DNA of 64,000 nt, from positions 427,870 to 491,869 of the forward strand of contig BJOX01000062.1 in assembly GCA_009731375.1 (NCBI GenBank), written 5' to 3'. The stretch's first letter is position 1, and each line of letters begins with the position of its first letter. Of this stretch, positions 1 to 24,641 are shown piece by piece. The notes under the pieces were generated by a model. The model made no database searches. It was not told the DNA's origin and saw only the letters and a list, made by a program, of their open reading frames with translations. A program made the translations under genes and the position numbers. The DNA is from Paulinella micropora (lineage: Eukaryota; Cercozoa; Imbricatea; Euglyphida).

Positions 1-142
<142 letters not shown>

Positions 143-380
143 GGAGGAAGAAGAGAGGGATAAGGAGGAGGAGGAGGAGGAGAAGGAGGAGAAGGAGAAG
201 AAGGAGAAGCAGCAGCAGCAGCAGCAGCAGAAGAAGAAGAAGAAGGAGGAGGAGGAGAAGAAGAAGAAGAAGAAGGAGGAGGAGGAGGAGGAGGAGGAGT
301 AGGAGGAGTAGGAGGAGGAGGAGGAGGAGGAGAAGAAGAAAGAAGAAGAAAGAAGAAGAAGAAGAAGAAGAAGAAGAACA
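143..380. repeat. Homopurine GGA/GAA tract
   Basis: About 240 bases that are almost entirely purine on the + strand (GGA, GAA, GCA units). Open frames here are only repeat translations (poly-Ser, poly-Pro, poly-Phe) and are not treated as genes. Confidence 0.9.
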
Positions 381-1442
381 TTAAATCAATGGCCTTCGGG
401 CTAACGATTTGTATGGATGACCAGAGGTCACTTGTGAAAGTAACTTCATTAAATCAAAGGCAAAGGCAAAGAAGCGATCCAGGCTCAAGAGAAATGTACG
501 TGCATGACGACAATAAGATTGAGTAGTGACGGCATCCTACCTTCATCTGTGTGTAAGTTTGCTCTCGTTCTCCACGTTGTTTTTCTTTGCCGCAGACGTG
601 GCATTCAATCAGATCTTGCGCAGCCAACCGTGAACATAGATGTGGATGTGTCAAGCAGGATGATGTTATAGAAAGAAAGAAAAGACAGAAAAAAGAAAAA
701 AGAAAAGAAAGAGATTTATTATTGGCGTTAGTACTGGCGCCTCTGAAGCCGGGGTGAAAGTGGTTCTGAATTTGTTAAGTTGTTTCATCAAAAGAAAGAA
801 CTATCTTTGGTCTTGAATTGCTGAATTTTTTTCATTTTTTATTTTTTTATTATTTATTATTATTATTATTACTATTTTTCAAAGACTCTCGAAAAGTAAC
901 CATACACCATGAAAACTCCTCAGCACAATCATATTTTTTTTTCCAAAGAAGAAGAACAACAAAGGAAGAAAGGAACAACTTTATTTCTCTATTCTTTCCC
1001 GGGAAAAGAGGTGGAAAAGTGTTTGTACCCTGGCCGGCCCGTTAGTATAGTATCGGCAGAAGGAGACACCAGTCCTGGCGAACTGTGCCAAAATTTTATT
1101 TTGAAACACGAAAGTCAAACATCAGAGAACCAGGCTTCTCTTGACTTCCGTTCAATCGTCACTCAAATGAGCTTGTTTACATAGACAGAAGACAAATAAG
1201 GAACTTATACAAAGAACAGTTTTTGCATGTACCATGATTTGGCGACATGCAACTCGAGGCGCAATTTTTCAAGCCGCTAAGAGAAGGAAAATCTAGGACA
1301 GTCTGCGAGCTAGACAACCAGTACCAACAGAGGAGATCTGTATTGGACATGCGCGATGCATCCTTGCACATCTGTTGGCTTAATCATTCCAATCGACCGT
1401 TCTTTATTCTTTTAGGTCACGGGCGTAGACTGAAACGTCATC
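381..1442 (+). promoter_or_regulatory. Unique region upstream of RAB2: presumed promoter and 5' UTR
   Basis: About 1 kb of non-repetitive sequence with no recognisable protein. A pyrimidine-rich stretch ending in TTTAG at 1411-1415 looks like a 3' splice site, so 1416-1445 may be a 5' UTR exon that ends with the RAB2 ATG. The promoter is inferred only from position; no core element was identified. Confidence 0.4.
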
Positions 1443-13448
<12,006 letters not shown>

Positions 13449-13844
13449 ACCCTTCGCGCAACCTATGACCAACCAAGCTAAAAAACATGAAAAACAGAAG
13501 AAAAAAAAGACAGTCACTTGACCAGAAGGACAAGGGTTGAAAAGCAAAACACACACACACACACAAATCAAAAAAGAAACAACAACAACAACAACAAAAG
13601 CAGGACCAGGAACAGATCAGAGCCAGGCTCACATGTTGTAGCGCTGACCGAATCAACCAGACAATACAAGTGGATGACCAGCAGAGAGCACAAGGGGCAG
13701 AGCGTCCGGGGGGGGGGGGGGGGGGGGGCCGNNNNNNNNNNCCCGGCGCCCAGCCAACCCGCCGCTTCGCCAAACTGATAGATACTTCCACAGGCGTCTT
13801 TCTTCTTCTTTTCCGTCTTCTCTCTCCTGTCACCTGTCTTTCCT

Positions 13845-13882
<38 letters not shown>

Positions 13883-14504
13883 CTATCCTGATTTCGTGTT
13901 TCTTGCAAAGCTCCTGTGCCCACTCAATAATTTTCAAACATTGACGTACGGATCGTTTATACTTATGGCTGAACAACGGATTGTTTATACTTCCATCTCT
14001 GCTGGATCATTCCACCTAGCCCAAAACAAAACAAACAGAGAAAGAGATAGGAGAAAATATGAGGAAAAACAAGAGGAACTAGTACAGTTGTAGAGTCAAT
14101 TTATTGGAAAATGTTTTTAAAATTTCTCTATTGTTACGACGCTATTTTTATTTATAAACATCCCGTACACAGAGGCAGGCAACAGAAATTCTAAGGGTAC
14201 CCTCTCCGTGCGGCGCTCAAGGCTCATTTGTTCCCGTCACCACACGACAGTCACAGCTGCCACACTGCCGCCCAATGCCCTGCAGCATGGATGATCGATC
14301 TGTTGATATATACCGGTATAATATTGTAATTTCCCCGCCTTCGATTGAGGGCTTACCGGTAATTTGATTCAATGATGAACTTTTTTTCCACACTGAACGA
14401 CTTTCAAATAGATGTCTAAGCTTAAAATAGTATAGGCGTGACGCTAAAATGACTCACCTGCATCCGGTCTCTGCATGATCATGACGTGACTGCTTTGTTT
14501 CTTG

Positions 14505-14584
<80 letters not shown>

Positions 14585-14845
14585 TTATTATTTTTTTAAT
14601 GTTATGTATATATATATTTTTTTTACAGGTAATACTGAATCATAATTTTCGATTTCAACACGCTTCCTCTTACACTTCGGCCATGATGGCGCGCGGACCC
14701 TACTAGTGACAAGTATTACCGGTAATCTTACGCTTCCCACTTTGTTCAAGGCTACAAGTGGCAATTATTAATATGATTGTATTACTACCGGTAAGTTGTT
14801 CAAAAACTCAGAGTCAAGAGGCTTGACGTGTGGCAGTGGGCAGTT
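13449..14845. other. RAB2 3' flank / intergenic
   Basis: Starts after the RAB2 stop. Contains a G tract and 10-N gap (13710-13741), a TC tract (about 13848-13880) and long T runs (about 14508-14577). No gene was recognised and no clear AATAAA was found just after the stop. Confidence 0.5.
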
Positions 14846-14850
14846 ATCGT

Positions 14851-15197
14851 TGCGAGAAAACCCTCGCGACTTCTGCAAACGGCGACCGGAACTCGTTGCG
14901 TCCCCCTCCTACCGGCCAAATGCTTCCCACGTAAAAGAATTTAACAATACTGAACTGTGAATTCCCGCCAGTCTACGACTTCACACAAAAGATGTACCTA
15001 CAGAAAATGACATACGAAACGGCCTGATATGAGCAATACTGGTAATGGTTAAAAGCTAGCAGTGCCACCAGTAACAGAAACGATACTCTAAATGACTGTA
15101 TTAATAACTAATAATACTACTAACGTAACGAATATTGCTAACATATAAAATAGCAATATGGACATAGCTGAGGAGGAAGGGTCTGATTAATTGTCCA
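14851..15197 (-). repeat. 3' LTR of the Copia element
   Basis: Direct repeat of 27863-28208. By eye the two differ by roughly 20 substitutions and a few short indels, so the insertion is not recent. Confidence 0.85.
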
Positions 15198-15209
15198 ATG
15201 CTCCCCCTT
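15198..15209 (-). promoter_or_regulatory. Polypurine tract
   Basis: Reads AAGGGGGAGCAT on the - strand, immediately before the TGG start of the 3' LTR; the expected plus-strand primer of an LTR element. Confidence 0.75.
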
Positions 15210-15659
15210 AATTAGATTCCCTTACTAGTCAGTGTCCAACCATACAGTGCTACTAACAACTAGATTAGAAAAATGAGCAAAGGCTTAGCGCAAAGTGAGC
15301 TACCCTACGTCTCCAGTGAAGTTCTGCTATATAGCTGCACTATATCCAACTAAAGCGCTACAGTTACAACAATGCACAAAATAAGACTAAGCGAAAGCAG
15401 AGGTGCTAGCCTACGTCTACACAGCTTGAGGAGTTCGGCAATCTAGTCACCTAATTTCTAAATTATCTATCCCCGGACTACCGGGAACATAACAAAAGTC
15501 CTACCCAAAGTCCACGTAGTAGGAAGTCTCAATCGTTGGAGAAAGTCTCATGCCACGCCAAACCGCCGCCCGCAGTGGAGAGTCGCACTCCGTGGTAAAG
15601 GGAAAGGTATGCAGATAGATGGACAGACAGATAGATCGAAAGATGGAGCCGGATCAGGT

Positions 15660-16178
15660 CTAGTCCGACGCGACGGGTGCGACCAGTCGAAGGTAGGGCT
15701 CCCCACGCTGCGGCTTTGTGTTGATGTAGGCAATCTTGTCTCCCGACGCCACCATCTCGTTGACCACGAGCACAGCGTCCACCTTCTGGTTCACGATGGC
15801 GCAGCGCAGGTCCACGTGCCCGAGCTTCCTAGAAAATACATTTGTATCAGAAAGATCCAGAGCGCCTTGGTTGTCGCCGTACAGGATGGGGGGCTGCCCC
15901 CACCCGTACGGCCCCAGCGCGTCGGCGACACGCCCCCCAGCGATGCACTGTACAAATTTAATGATTTTATCTTGGCTTTGGTATGCTTCCACCATGGCGT
16001 ATACTTCAGCCTCGCACGAGGAGGCTTCCGGGGCCGCAGGCACCAGACGCGCGCCAGCCGTCGTCACTTGACGATCCCCGCTCCCGGCTGCCGCCGCCAC
16101 CAGCTCGTCGCTCGCGGCCCTCGCCTTCTCCTCTACGCGCCCACGCCTAGCTGCGTCCGCGGGAAGCGCCACCGACAC
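15660..16178 (-). pseudogene. Copia RNase H domain (C-terminal part of pol)
   Basis: Contains the motif series typical of Copia RNase H: SSCEAEVYAMVEA, then YGDNQGAL, then KLGHVDLR, ending SD with a stop about 460 bases from the 3' LTR. The first ~45 residues look out of frame. It overlaps the preceding frame (16147-16671), so pol is frameshifted here. Confidence 0.8.
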
Positions 16179-16671
16179 GTTTCCTTTGAGACAGAAAGGC
16201 AGTATAGAACCGCCAAGAAAGAAATGGAACCCTGCCAGTCGCGCTCGGCGATCCTCTGGCGTCCCCTTCCAGCTCGAATCGGCCCATGATAATAAGCGGG
16301 TACCGTTCGCTTTGGTAAAGCGAATACCCTTGGTGCGGTACCACTGAGGTACCGCACAACTTGCTCGGCCTGCTGGAAATTGAATAGCTCCGGCTTAGAG
16401 GCATGGATGCTACCTCCCCTAGTGGGCCCAAAACCTCGTGCCGAGTAGTGCGTGTCCACAGGAGGACACCTACGATATGCTGAGGCGAGAACTGCTCTAA
16501 CACGGATTGCGTACCAGCTCGCACTCCCGGCATCAACCACGGCGAATCGGCAGTAGCTAGACCGATGCACTGTAGCTTCTCAACGGCCTCCTTGATAAAG
16601 TCCTCCTGAGAGATCTTGATCGTACGGCCTAACCGACAGTTTTCCTTATCTTCGATGTTCAAGCCTACCAC
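16147..16671 (-). pseudogene. Copia RT-RNase H connection, frameshifted
   Basis: Begins MVGLNIEDKENCRLGRTIKISQ, typical of the region after the Copia RT catalytic core (GLNI, IKISQEDFI). The frame then degrades; homologous sequence (SILEQFSP-like, then a GTxxY-like stretch) is spread over two frames. Confidence 0.65.
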
Positions 16672-17346
16672 CCCTGTCGGTGCTTCTGCTTAAAGACCCT
16701 AAGGCCTTCTTACCGGCAGCTGAGAACTCCGCTTTGACATCCTTACCACTGAACGCTCCCATCATGTCGTCGACGTGCACGAACACAAAGTCCTGTTTAT
16801 CCTTACCGGGTAGCCAACGACAAAAGAAGCAAGGAAAAGCGACATGAGTCTTAAAGCCCAAACCTTCTAAGAACGGGGCTAGCTTGTATCGCCGCCATTT
16901 GCGGCCCGCATCCGGTCGGCCATAGAGGGCTTTAAGCATTTCCCACACATACCCCGGCTCTTCTAAACCAAACGGTGGAACGATGTAACTGGGGCGATAC
17001 CCTTGCTCAGCTGCAGACGCATCGGTGTATGCGGTGCCAACGTCCCACTTTGACAAGACTAAGCCAAAGAACACCGTTAGGGCGAAAAGCATCAAGATGG
17101 TAAAATAGAGCACACGGGGTCGGGAAATCACGTTTCCCAAAATGCCATCCCTGTATCATGGAATATTCCTTGGCCGTCCATCGGCTTTTGAACTCAGGAT
17201 CTCTCCCCCTGCATCTTTGGTTGCATCAACGAACCGGCCTTCACAAATGTCTTTCTTGTCTACTAAGTCGGCTCGGATTCTCCGGAAGCAACTTTTCTCC
17301 CAGAGCGCAGCCATCTCTTCGGCTCGGGCGTCGTCCCAGTATCATA
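16646..17346 (-). pseudogene. Copia reverse transcriptase, fuller copy
   Basis: 17346-17142 holds the N-terminal part (ADLVDKKDICEGRFVDA); a stop or frameshift separates it from 17140-16646. That part has the RT motifs SKWDVGTAYTDA, GYVWEMLKALYG and the catalytic FVHVDDMMG (a variant of the usual YVDD). The broken N-terminal junction makes it non-functional as assembled. Confidence 0.8.
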
Positions 17347-17848
17347 GCTCATCAGCTTGCTTCTCACTCACCTGTCTAGTGAACGTGGCGGCATGGGCGG
17401 TCTCCGGACCGTCGGCAAGGTACTTGACGATCTCCGAGTCCAACATACGGTCTGGGGAGTTGTCATCCTCAAACTTTACCCAGTGTGCTGGTCCGTTCTT
17501 CTTCTGCTTCTTAACCCATATGGGTTCACTCACGTCTTGCACCTGACCTCGTCGGACCTTGTCCCGAAAACCCACCCCATAGGTCTTCTTGGCCCAAGCC
17601 CAGCCCCACTGAGTGGCTGGGGTCTCAACCCACCTTCCCTTCAACTCCCCTATTGTTTCCGGGTCGGGCTCGGGGGCCTCTTTCTCGGCTTTCACGGCTT
17701 CCTGTTCAGAGGGCGCTTCCTCCACTTCGCCGTCGGAATCAGAGCTGTCAAGCTCCCCCTGATCCGGGGTCTTCTTGCCTCCACCGGGATCGGTCCCTCC
17801 CACCCGGGGCTTTGGGACAAACAGCTGCTCAAGGTAGGCGTTTTCCAC
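17342..17848 (-). pseudogene. Linker between Copia integrase and RT, copy A
   Basis: Acidic, proline-rich 168-aa frame. Such linkers between integrase and RT are common in Copia pol and carry no catalytic motif. Confidence 0.55.
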
Positions 17849-18881
17849 TAACGGGTTTGAACGGCTCCAAGCTCAGGCCCTTCTTCTCCCAGAGGGGTTG
17901 CAACAAGGGCCAGGCCGGCTGGTTGTCGTCAAAGTTCTTGACGTTTCGCCATGGGAACACCCTACCTTCACACAGGATCAAGTGTGCGGAGTACTCCAAA
18001 CTCAGCCCTAACCACGTCCGGCTCTCGTCATGCCTAACCTGCCCTCGATGACCATGTGGCATAGGCACCCAAAAAGGATGAAGGTAAGCTATCCAATTCA
18101 CCTTCCTTTCACGGGGCATAAGCTCAGACATCCGGACCTCACCACCGGATCGTTTCGGGGAAAGGTTGTGCAAGAGGATAGCGTGCTGCCACGCGTATCC
18201 CAAGAGCTCATAGGGTAGCTGAGCCCTAACCAGGTTATGGCGCGCTTTGCGCCAAAAGTCACGTTGGGACACTTCGGCATAGGCGTTCTTGTTGTGTTCG
18301 TTGAGGGTGTTGATCCTCTTCCTCACTCCCGTGTCCCGAACCAGCTCCTTGAAGTCAGCTGAGGTATGCTCACAGTCTAACTGGACTTCCTTCACCTTCT
18401 TGCCGCTTTGCGTCTCAAGGAAGTTTATGCATTCCCGCATGAAGCGCACTTGTGGTGCCGCTGTGCCATCCTTTAGAAGGTGTCCAAACGCATACCCGGT
18501 GTTAGCCTCGATTCCCACCATGCCGTACCAAAATCCACCATGGAGGGGTTTGCGTAGGCACCCGGACTTGTCGAACGACACTGCTTCGAACTTCTCTACC
18601 TGTGTCAACTGGTTGCTTGCCGGGTGGTTCACATTTCCCCCTTTGGCGGCTGGGCACTCCTTACACTCTTTTACCGCTTGCTCATGGGTTTTGTCACCCA
18701 CTATCTTGACCCCGTACGCTTCACTGATGAGGCGCTGCATGCCGCTTCCGGGGCCTCCGAACTTCTGATGATGTTGTTCACAAGTCAACTCCGTGACCTT
18801 AGCCATCTCTTTCCCGAAGAAAGCTCTAGCCTCAACCTTGTCTGCAGCCAGCTCTTGGTTGGTGGACGTCACGAACGCCAC
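17829..18881 (-). pseudogene. Copia integrase, copy A
   Basis: 350-aa frame. An N-terminal zinc-binding HHCC pattern is seen as EQHHQKF followed by CKEC. The core has candidate catalytic acidic residues at SFDKSG, VQLDCEH and the NEHNKNAYAE region, followed by YAWQHAILLHN and a C-terminal region of the Copia type. This frame is longer and better preserved at its 3' end than copy B (21971-22996). Confidence 0.82.
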
Positions 18882-19459
18882 ACCTTGTCCACCGCGTCTA
18901 GGTACAGAACCCCGGCCTTAAGTTTTGGGGAAATGTCCGGTATCCGGGCCTTGGTGATGTAGCACTCTCCCTTCTTGTTGAGAACCACACTGTAACATTC
19001 CTCAGCTAACTGAGGCCCGGAGACTAAGGCTTCATCTATGTTGGGGCTAACCCACACACTACCTAGATGTAACCTGTTCTTTTCCCCCTTTCCGTTCACG
19101 GTCGTCATGTCTAACGAGCCCTTCTTAGTCACGGTGGTCTCCCCGTTGACCGTGTCTACCCGTTTCATTCCTCGCTGAATGTTGAGCAAACGTTGTTCAG
19201 CTCCGGCCAGCACAAAGTGCAACGTAGCTCCCGAATCGAACATGGGATCTTTGTCCACACTCCGTCCTAGGAGGGCTTGTTCTGCTAGCCGGATCCCCTT
19301 AGCCATCCATCCGCGTTCGGTCATGAAACGAACTAGGTCGTCAACCGGGTCAGCTTCTCCCTCTGCTTCCGGCAAACTTGCGTATTCCTTCTCTAGTACG
19401 CTCTCACCGCCTACCACCCTTTCTCGGACTCTGAACGGCTTAGTACGAGGTTGAAACAC
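18869..19459 (-). pseudogene. Copia protease and GAG-pre-integrase region, copy A
   Basis: Contains the aspartic protease signature MFDSGATLHF, then a 'KAGVLYLDA' GAG-pre-integrase type segment ending near the integrase frame. Essentially identical to 22984-23574 (offset 4115). Confidence 0.85.
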
Positions 19460-19485
19460 GGCGGCACTGTTTGCTGCTGCTCCTT

Positions 19486-20526
19486 CTACGGCCCAATGTC
19501 TCGGCCACCTAGGCTGTTCATGGGATACTCACTCCCCTGCGCCCAGTCGTACAACAGCCTAGTCCACTCTCCCCACCTGTTCCGGAAGTTGGCTTCATCT
19601 TCTTCTTCCTCACCGCTCAACGCCGGACGATGCAACCGGCGCATCTCCTCTTGCTGCTCCGCCACGGCACGGAGTCGACTCTCTCGCTCTCCGGTACCTA
19701 GTCGGGTAGGGCTATCAGGCTCAGCTAAGGTTGAGGGGGCCGTAGACGGACCGGTACTAGTAAAAGGGGGTAACAGGGAAGTCACCTTTCGGTCTGCAGG
19801 GGGTACCGTCTTAGCATGGGACGCAAACCAGGGCATCTTACTCACGGAGGCTCGGACCGTCTCAAGGAAGCCAAACGCACGAGCGCCCACTGACCTACGC
19901 CTATTGCTTGGGCTGGTGGAGGGCGTAGTCACCGGATTGCTATCGGTCCAAGGGGTAGCATCCCCACCACCGGGGTCTGCATCAGCACCAGGGTCGGGAC
20001 CTATGGGGGACGGCACCTTTACCGGAGCTCTACCCACGTCTCCATCTCTAGCCGGGGACTCTTCACCTTCACGCTCCCCTTCCCCGTCGGATTCCGAGGA
20101 AGGATCGGCATCGGGCTGCATCTCCGGGGGCTCATCTTCCACGTCCGCCAAACCATCGGGTTGGTAGTCCTCCGGGCCGGGCCTCACCTTCACCCCATGT
20201 ACCTTTTCTTTTTTTGCTTTGAGTAAAGATTTCAGGTTTTGGCTCATGATACCACTACCAGCTTCAGCCGGCTCGGCCTTTGAACCAATCTCAACCTTCG
20301 GGGCAGGTACCGCTGACGGCCCGCTCACCCCTCTAGGTCTACCCTTACTCTCTCCACGGGGGTTGGGTGCTACCGGACGGAGGGCAGTACCCTTCACCTC
20401 TTGGGCGCGTACCGGCACCGATGCTACGGACGGGGGCACAACCCCCCCACGAGAGGGGGATACCCCAGCTCGGAAGTACATATGCTTCGCTTGGGCACCG
20501 GCCTGAGGTTCATGTTGGCGGTACAC
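19486..20526 (-). pseudogene. Gag-protease spacer, copy A
   Basis: 346-aa low-complexity frame rich in Pro, Ser, Glu and Asp, with no domain I recognise. Same protein as 23601-24641. Confidence 0.6.
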
Positions 20527-21078
20527 CTTCCGCCATGAGGGCCCACCGGACGCCTCCCATGTTCTTCAACCGGGCTACGCACCGGCGCTTTCCTTCCGCT
20601 ACTCCATGGCACCGCCCCTGCTTCATCTTATCTATGTCGGCGTCGTCCTCAAGCAAGATCTCAAAACTGTTCTCGTCTTCCGGTGGTATGATCGGTTCGG
20701 GAAGGTTTGCACCCCCGGGTTTAGCCATGAGGGCTTTGTCTTTCGACTTGCCGGTTAGGAACTTTACCATCTGGGTTAAGGCTACGCCCGGCTCCTCATC
20801 CTCGGAGTCGTCGCTATCACTACCCCCGTTAGAGCCCTTTGCTGCCTCCCCCTTCTCCTTTCGGCCTTTGTCAGGGCACTTGCTCAACTTGTGCTTGCCC
20901 CCGCACAACCGGCACTTCTTGCTGCACTTACCGGCGATGTGCCCCTTTTCGAAGCAGTTAAAGCACTTTGGCCCCTTGCTCTTCTCGCTCTTCTTGCTTT
21001 TCTCCCCCTTGGGGGTGTCTGCCGGTTTGGGAGGGGTTTTCTTGGCTTTAGTGGGATCATGCTCAAACCTACATTTGC
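20510..21078 (-). pseudogene. Gag zinc-knuckle region, copy A, truncated by the 10-N gap
   Basis: Contains a CCHC knuckle (CFNCFEKGHIAGKC, C-x2-C-x4-H-x4-C) and a second CRLCGGKHKLSKC. It starts abruptly at the gap 21079-21088, with no upstream gag. Confidence 0.8.
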
Positions 21079-21088
21079 NNNNNNNNNN
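21079..21088. other. 10-N join between two overlapping copies of the Copia element
   Basis: Left of the join the sequence is mid-gag (zinc knuckle); right of it, mid-RT. The same 4.1 kb lies on both sides, which fits an unmerged contig overlap or a real tandem duplication. Confidence 0.95.
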
Positions 21089-21970
21089 ACCAAACGGTGG
21101 AACGATCTAACTGGGCGATACCCCTGCTCAGCTGCGGACGCCTCTGTGTACGCGGTGCCAACGTCCCACTTTGACAAGACTAAGCCAAAGAACACCGTTA
21201 GGGCGAAAAGCATCAAGATGGTAAGAGCACACGGGGTTGGGAATTCACGTTTCCCAAAATCCCTGTATCATAGAAAACCCCTTGGCCGTCCATCGGCTTT
21301 TGAACTTTAGGATCTCTCCCCCGGCCTCTTTGGTAGCATCAACGAACCGGCCTTCACAAATGTCTTTCTTGTCTACTAAGTCGGCTCGGACTCTCCGGAA
21401 GCAACCTTTCTCCCAGAGCGTAGCCATCTCCTCGGGGCGTCGTCCCAGTACCCTAGCTCGTCGGCTTGCTTCTCACTCACCGGTCTAGTGAACGTGGCGG
21501 CATGGGCGGTCTCCGGACCGTCGGCAAGGTACTTGACGATCTCCGAGTCCAACATACGGTCTGGGGAGTCGTCATCCTCAAACTTTACCCAGTGGGCCGA
21601 TCCGTTCTTCTGCTTCTTAACTCATATGGGTTCGCTCACATCTTGCACCTGGCCTCGTCGGACCTTGTCCCGGAAACCCACCCCCATAGGTATTCTTTGC
21701 CCAAGCCCAGCCCCACTGAGTGGCTGGGGTCTCAGCCCACCTTCCCTTCAGCTCCCCTATTGTTTCCGGATCGGGCTCGGGGGCCTCTTTCTCGGCTTTC
21801 ACGGATTCCTGTTCAGAGGGCGCTTCCTCCACTTCGCCGTTGGAATCGGAGCTATCAAGCTCCCCCTGATCCGGGGCCTCTTACATTCACCGGGATCGGT
21901 CCCTCCCACCCGGGGCTTTGCTCAAGGTCGGCGTCTTCCACTAACGGGTCTCCCTTGAACGGCTCCAAGC
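21089..21970 (-). pseudogene. Copia RT N-terminus and linker, copy B, truncated
   Basis: Matches 16969-17830 but with many small indels. It keeps FKSRWTAKGF and SKWDVGTAYTEA, then breaks off at the 10-N join before the catalytic HVDD. The linker frame (21617-21832) is also broken. Confidence 0.75.
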
Positions 21971-22996
21971 TCAGGCCCTTCTTCTCCAAGACTCTGAGGG
22001 GTTGCAACAAAGGCCAGGCCGGCTGGTTGTCGTCAAAGTTCTTGACGTTTCGTCATGGGAACACCCTACCTTCACACAGGACCAAGTGTGCGGAGTACTC
22101 CAACTCAGCCCTAACCAGGCGGCCATGTGCGTCCGGCTCTCGTCATGTCCTAACCTGCCCTCGATGACCATGTGGCATAGGCACCCAAAAGGATGAAGGT
22201 AAGCTATCCAATTCACCTTCCTTTCACGGGGCATAAGCTCAAACATCCGGACCTCACCACCGGATCGTTTCGGGGAAAGGTTGTGCAAGAGGATAGCGTG
22301 CTGCCACGCGTATCCCAAGAGCTCATAGGGTAGCTGAGCCATAACCAGGTTATGGCGCGCTTTGCGCCAAAAGTCACGTTGGGACACTTCGGCATAGGCG
22401 TTCTTGTTGTGTTCGTTGAGGGTGTTGATCCTCTTCCTCACTCCCGTGTCCCGAACCAGCTCCTTGAAGTCAGCTGAGGTATGCTCACCGTCTAACTGGA
22501 CTTCCTTCACCTTCTTGCCGCTTTGCGTCTCAAGGAAGTTTATGCATTCCCGCATGAAACGCACTTGTGGTGCCGCTGTGCCATCCTTTAGAAGATGTCC
22601 AAACGCATACCCGGTGTTAGCCTCGATTCCCACCATGCCGTACCAAAATCCACCATGGAGGGGTTTGCGCAGGCACCCGGACTTGTCGAACGACACTGCT
22701 TCGAACTTCTCTACCTGTGTCAACTGGTTGCTTGCCGGGTGGTTCACATTTCTCCCTTTGGCGGCTGGGCACTCCTTACACTCTTTTACCGCTTGCTCAT
22801 GGGTTTTGTCACCCACTATCTTGACCCCGTACGCTTCACTGATGAGGCGCTGCATGCCGCTTCCGGGGCCTCCGAACTTCTGATGATGTTGTTCACAAGT
22901 CAACTCCGTGACCTTAGCCATCTCTTTCCCGAAGAAAGCTCTAGCCTCAACCTTGTCTGCAGCCAGCTCTTGGTTGGTGGACGTCACGAACGCCAC
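21971..22996 (-). pseudogene. Copia integrase, copy B
   Basis: 341-aa frame nearly identical to copy A over its N-terminal ~270 residues, then frameshifted (HPFGCLCHM instead of HPFWVPM), so its C-terminal part differs. Confidence 0.8.
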
Positions 22997-23574
22997 ACCT
23001 TGTCCACCGCGTCTAGGTACAGAACCCCGGCCTTAAGTTTTGGGGAAATGTCCGGTATCCGGGCCTTGGTGATGTAGCACTCTCCCTTCTTGTTGAGAAC
23101 CACACTGTAACATTCCTCAGCTAACTGAGGCCCGGAGACTAAGGCTTCATCTATGTTGGGGCTAACCCACACACTACCTAGATGTAACCTGTTCTTTTCC
23201 CCCTTTCCGTTCACGGTCGTCATGTCTAACGAGCCCTTCTTAGTCACGGTGGTCTCCCCGTTGACCGTGTCTACCCGTTTCATTCCTCGCTGAATGTTGA
23301 GCAAACGTTGTTCAGCTCCGGCCAGCACAAAGTGCAACGTAGCTCCCGAATCGAACATGGGATCTTTGTCCACACTCCGTCCTAGGAGGGCTTGTTCTGC
23401 TAGCCGGATCCCCTTAGCCATCCATCCGCGTTCGGTCATGAAACGAACTAGGTCGTCAACCGGGTCAGCTTCTCCCTCTGCTTCCGGCAAACTTGCGTAT
23501 TCCTTCTCTAGTACGCTCTCACCGCCTACCACCCTTTCTCGGACTCTGAACGGCTTAGTACGAGGTTGAAACAC
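22984..23574 (-). pseudogene. Copia protease and GAG-pre-integrase region, copy B
   Basis: Same 196-aa frame as copy A with MFDSGATLHF. The frame ends at DKVWRS while the integrase frame starts in another register, so a frameshift separates protease from integrase in both copies. Confidence 0.85.
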
Positions 23575-23600
23575 GGCGGCACTGTTTGCTGCTGCTCCTT

Positions 23601-24641
23601 CTACGGCCCAATGTCTCGGCCACCTAGGCTGTTCATGGGATACTCACTCCCCTGCGCCCAGTCGTACAACAGCCTAGTCCACTCTCCCCACCTGTTCCGG
23701 AAGTTGGCTTCATCTTCTTCTTCCTCACCGCTCAACGCCGGACGATGCAACCGGCGCATCTCCTCTTGCTGCTCCGCCACGGCACGGAGTCGACTCTCTC
23801 GCTCTCCGGTACCTAGTCGGGTAGGGCTATCAGGCTCAGCTAAGGTTGAGGGGGCCGTAGACGGACCGGTACTAGTAAAAGGGGGTAACAGGGAAGTCAC
23901 CTTTCGGTCTGCAGGGGGTACCGTCTTAGCATGGGACGCAAACCAGGGCATCTTACTCACGGAGGCTCGGACCGTCTCAAGGAAGCCAAACGCACGAGCG
24001 CCCACTGACCTACGCCTATTGCTTGGGCTGGTGGAGGGCGTAGTCACCGGATTGCTATCGGTCCAAGGGGTAGCATCCCCACCACCGGGGTCTGCATCAG
24101 CACCAGGGTCGGGACCTATGGGGGACGGCACCTTTACCGGAGCTCTACCCACGTCTCCATCTCTAGCCGGGGACTCTTCACCTTCACGCTCCCCTTCCCC
24201 GTCGGATTCCGAGGAAGGATCGGCATCGGGCTGCATCTCCGGGGGCTCATCTTCCACGTCCGCCAAACCATCGGGTTGGTAGTCCTCCGGGCCGGGCCTC
24301 ACCTTCACCCCATGTACCTTTTCTTTTTTTGCTTTGAGTAAAGATTTCAGGTTTTGGCTCATGATACCACTACCAGCTTCAGCCGGCTCGGCCTTTGAAC
24401 CAATCTCAACCTTCGGGGCAGGTACCGCTGACGGCCCGCTCACCCCTCTAGGTCTACCCTTACTCTCTCCACGGGGGTTGGGTGCTACCGGACGGAGGGC
24501 AGTACCCTTCACCTCTTGGGCGCGTACCGGCACCGATGCTACGGACGGGGGCACAACCCCCCCACGAGAGGGGGATACCCCAGCTCGGAAGTACATATGC
24601 TTCGCTTGGGCACCGGCCTGAGGTTCATGTTGGCGGTACAC
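23601..24641 (-). pseudogene. Gag-protease spacer, copy B
   Basis: 346-aa acidic, Pro/Ser-rich frame identical to copy A; no recognised domain. Confidence 0.6.

Noticed and set aside
15609-16289. 226-codon + strand frame over the RNase H region
   Set aside because: It is antisense to Copia RNase H motifs (YGDNQGAL, GHVDLR) and has no family features.
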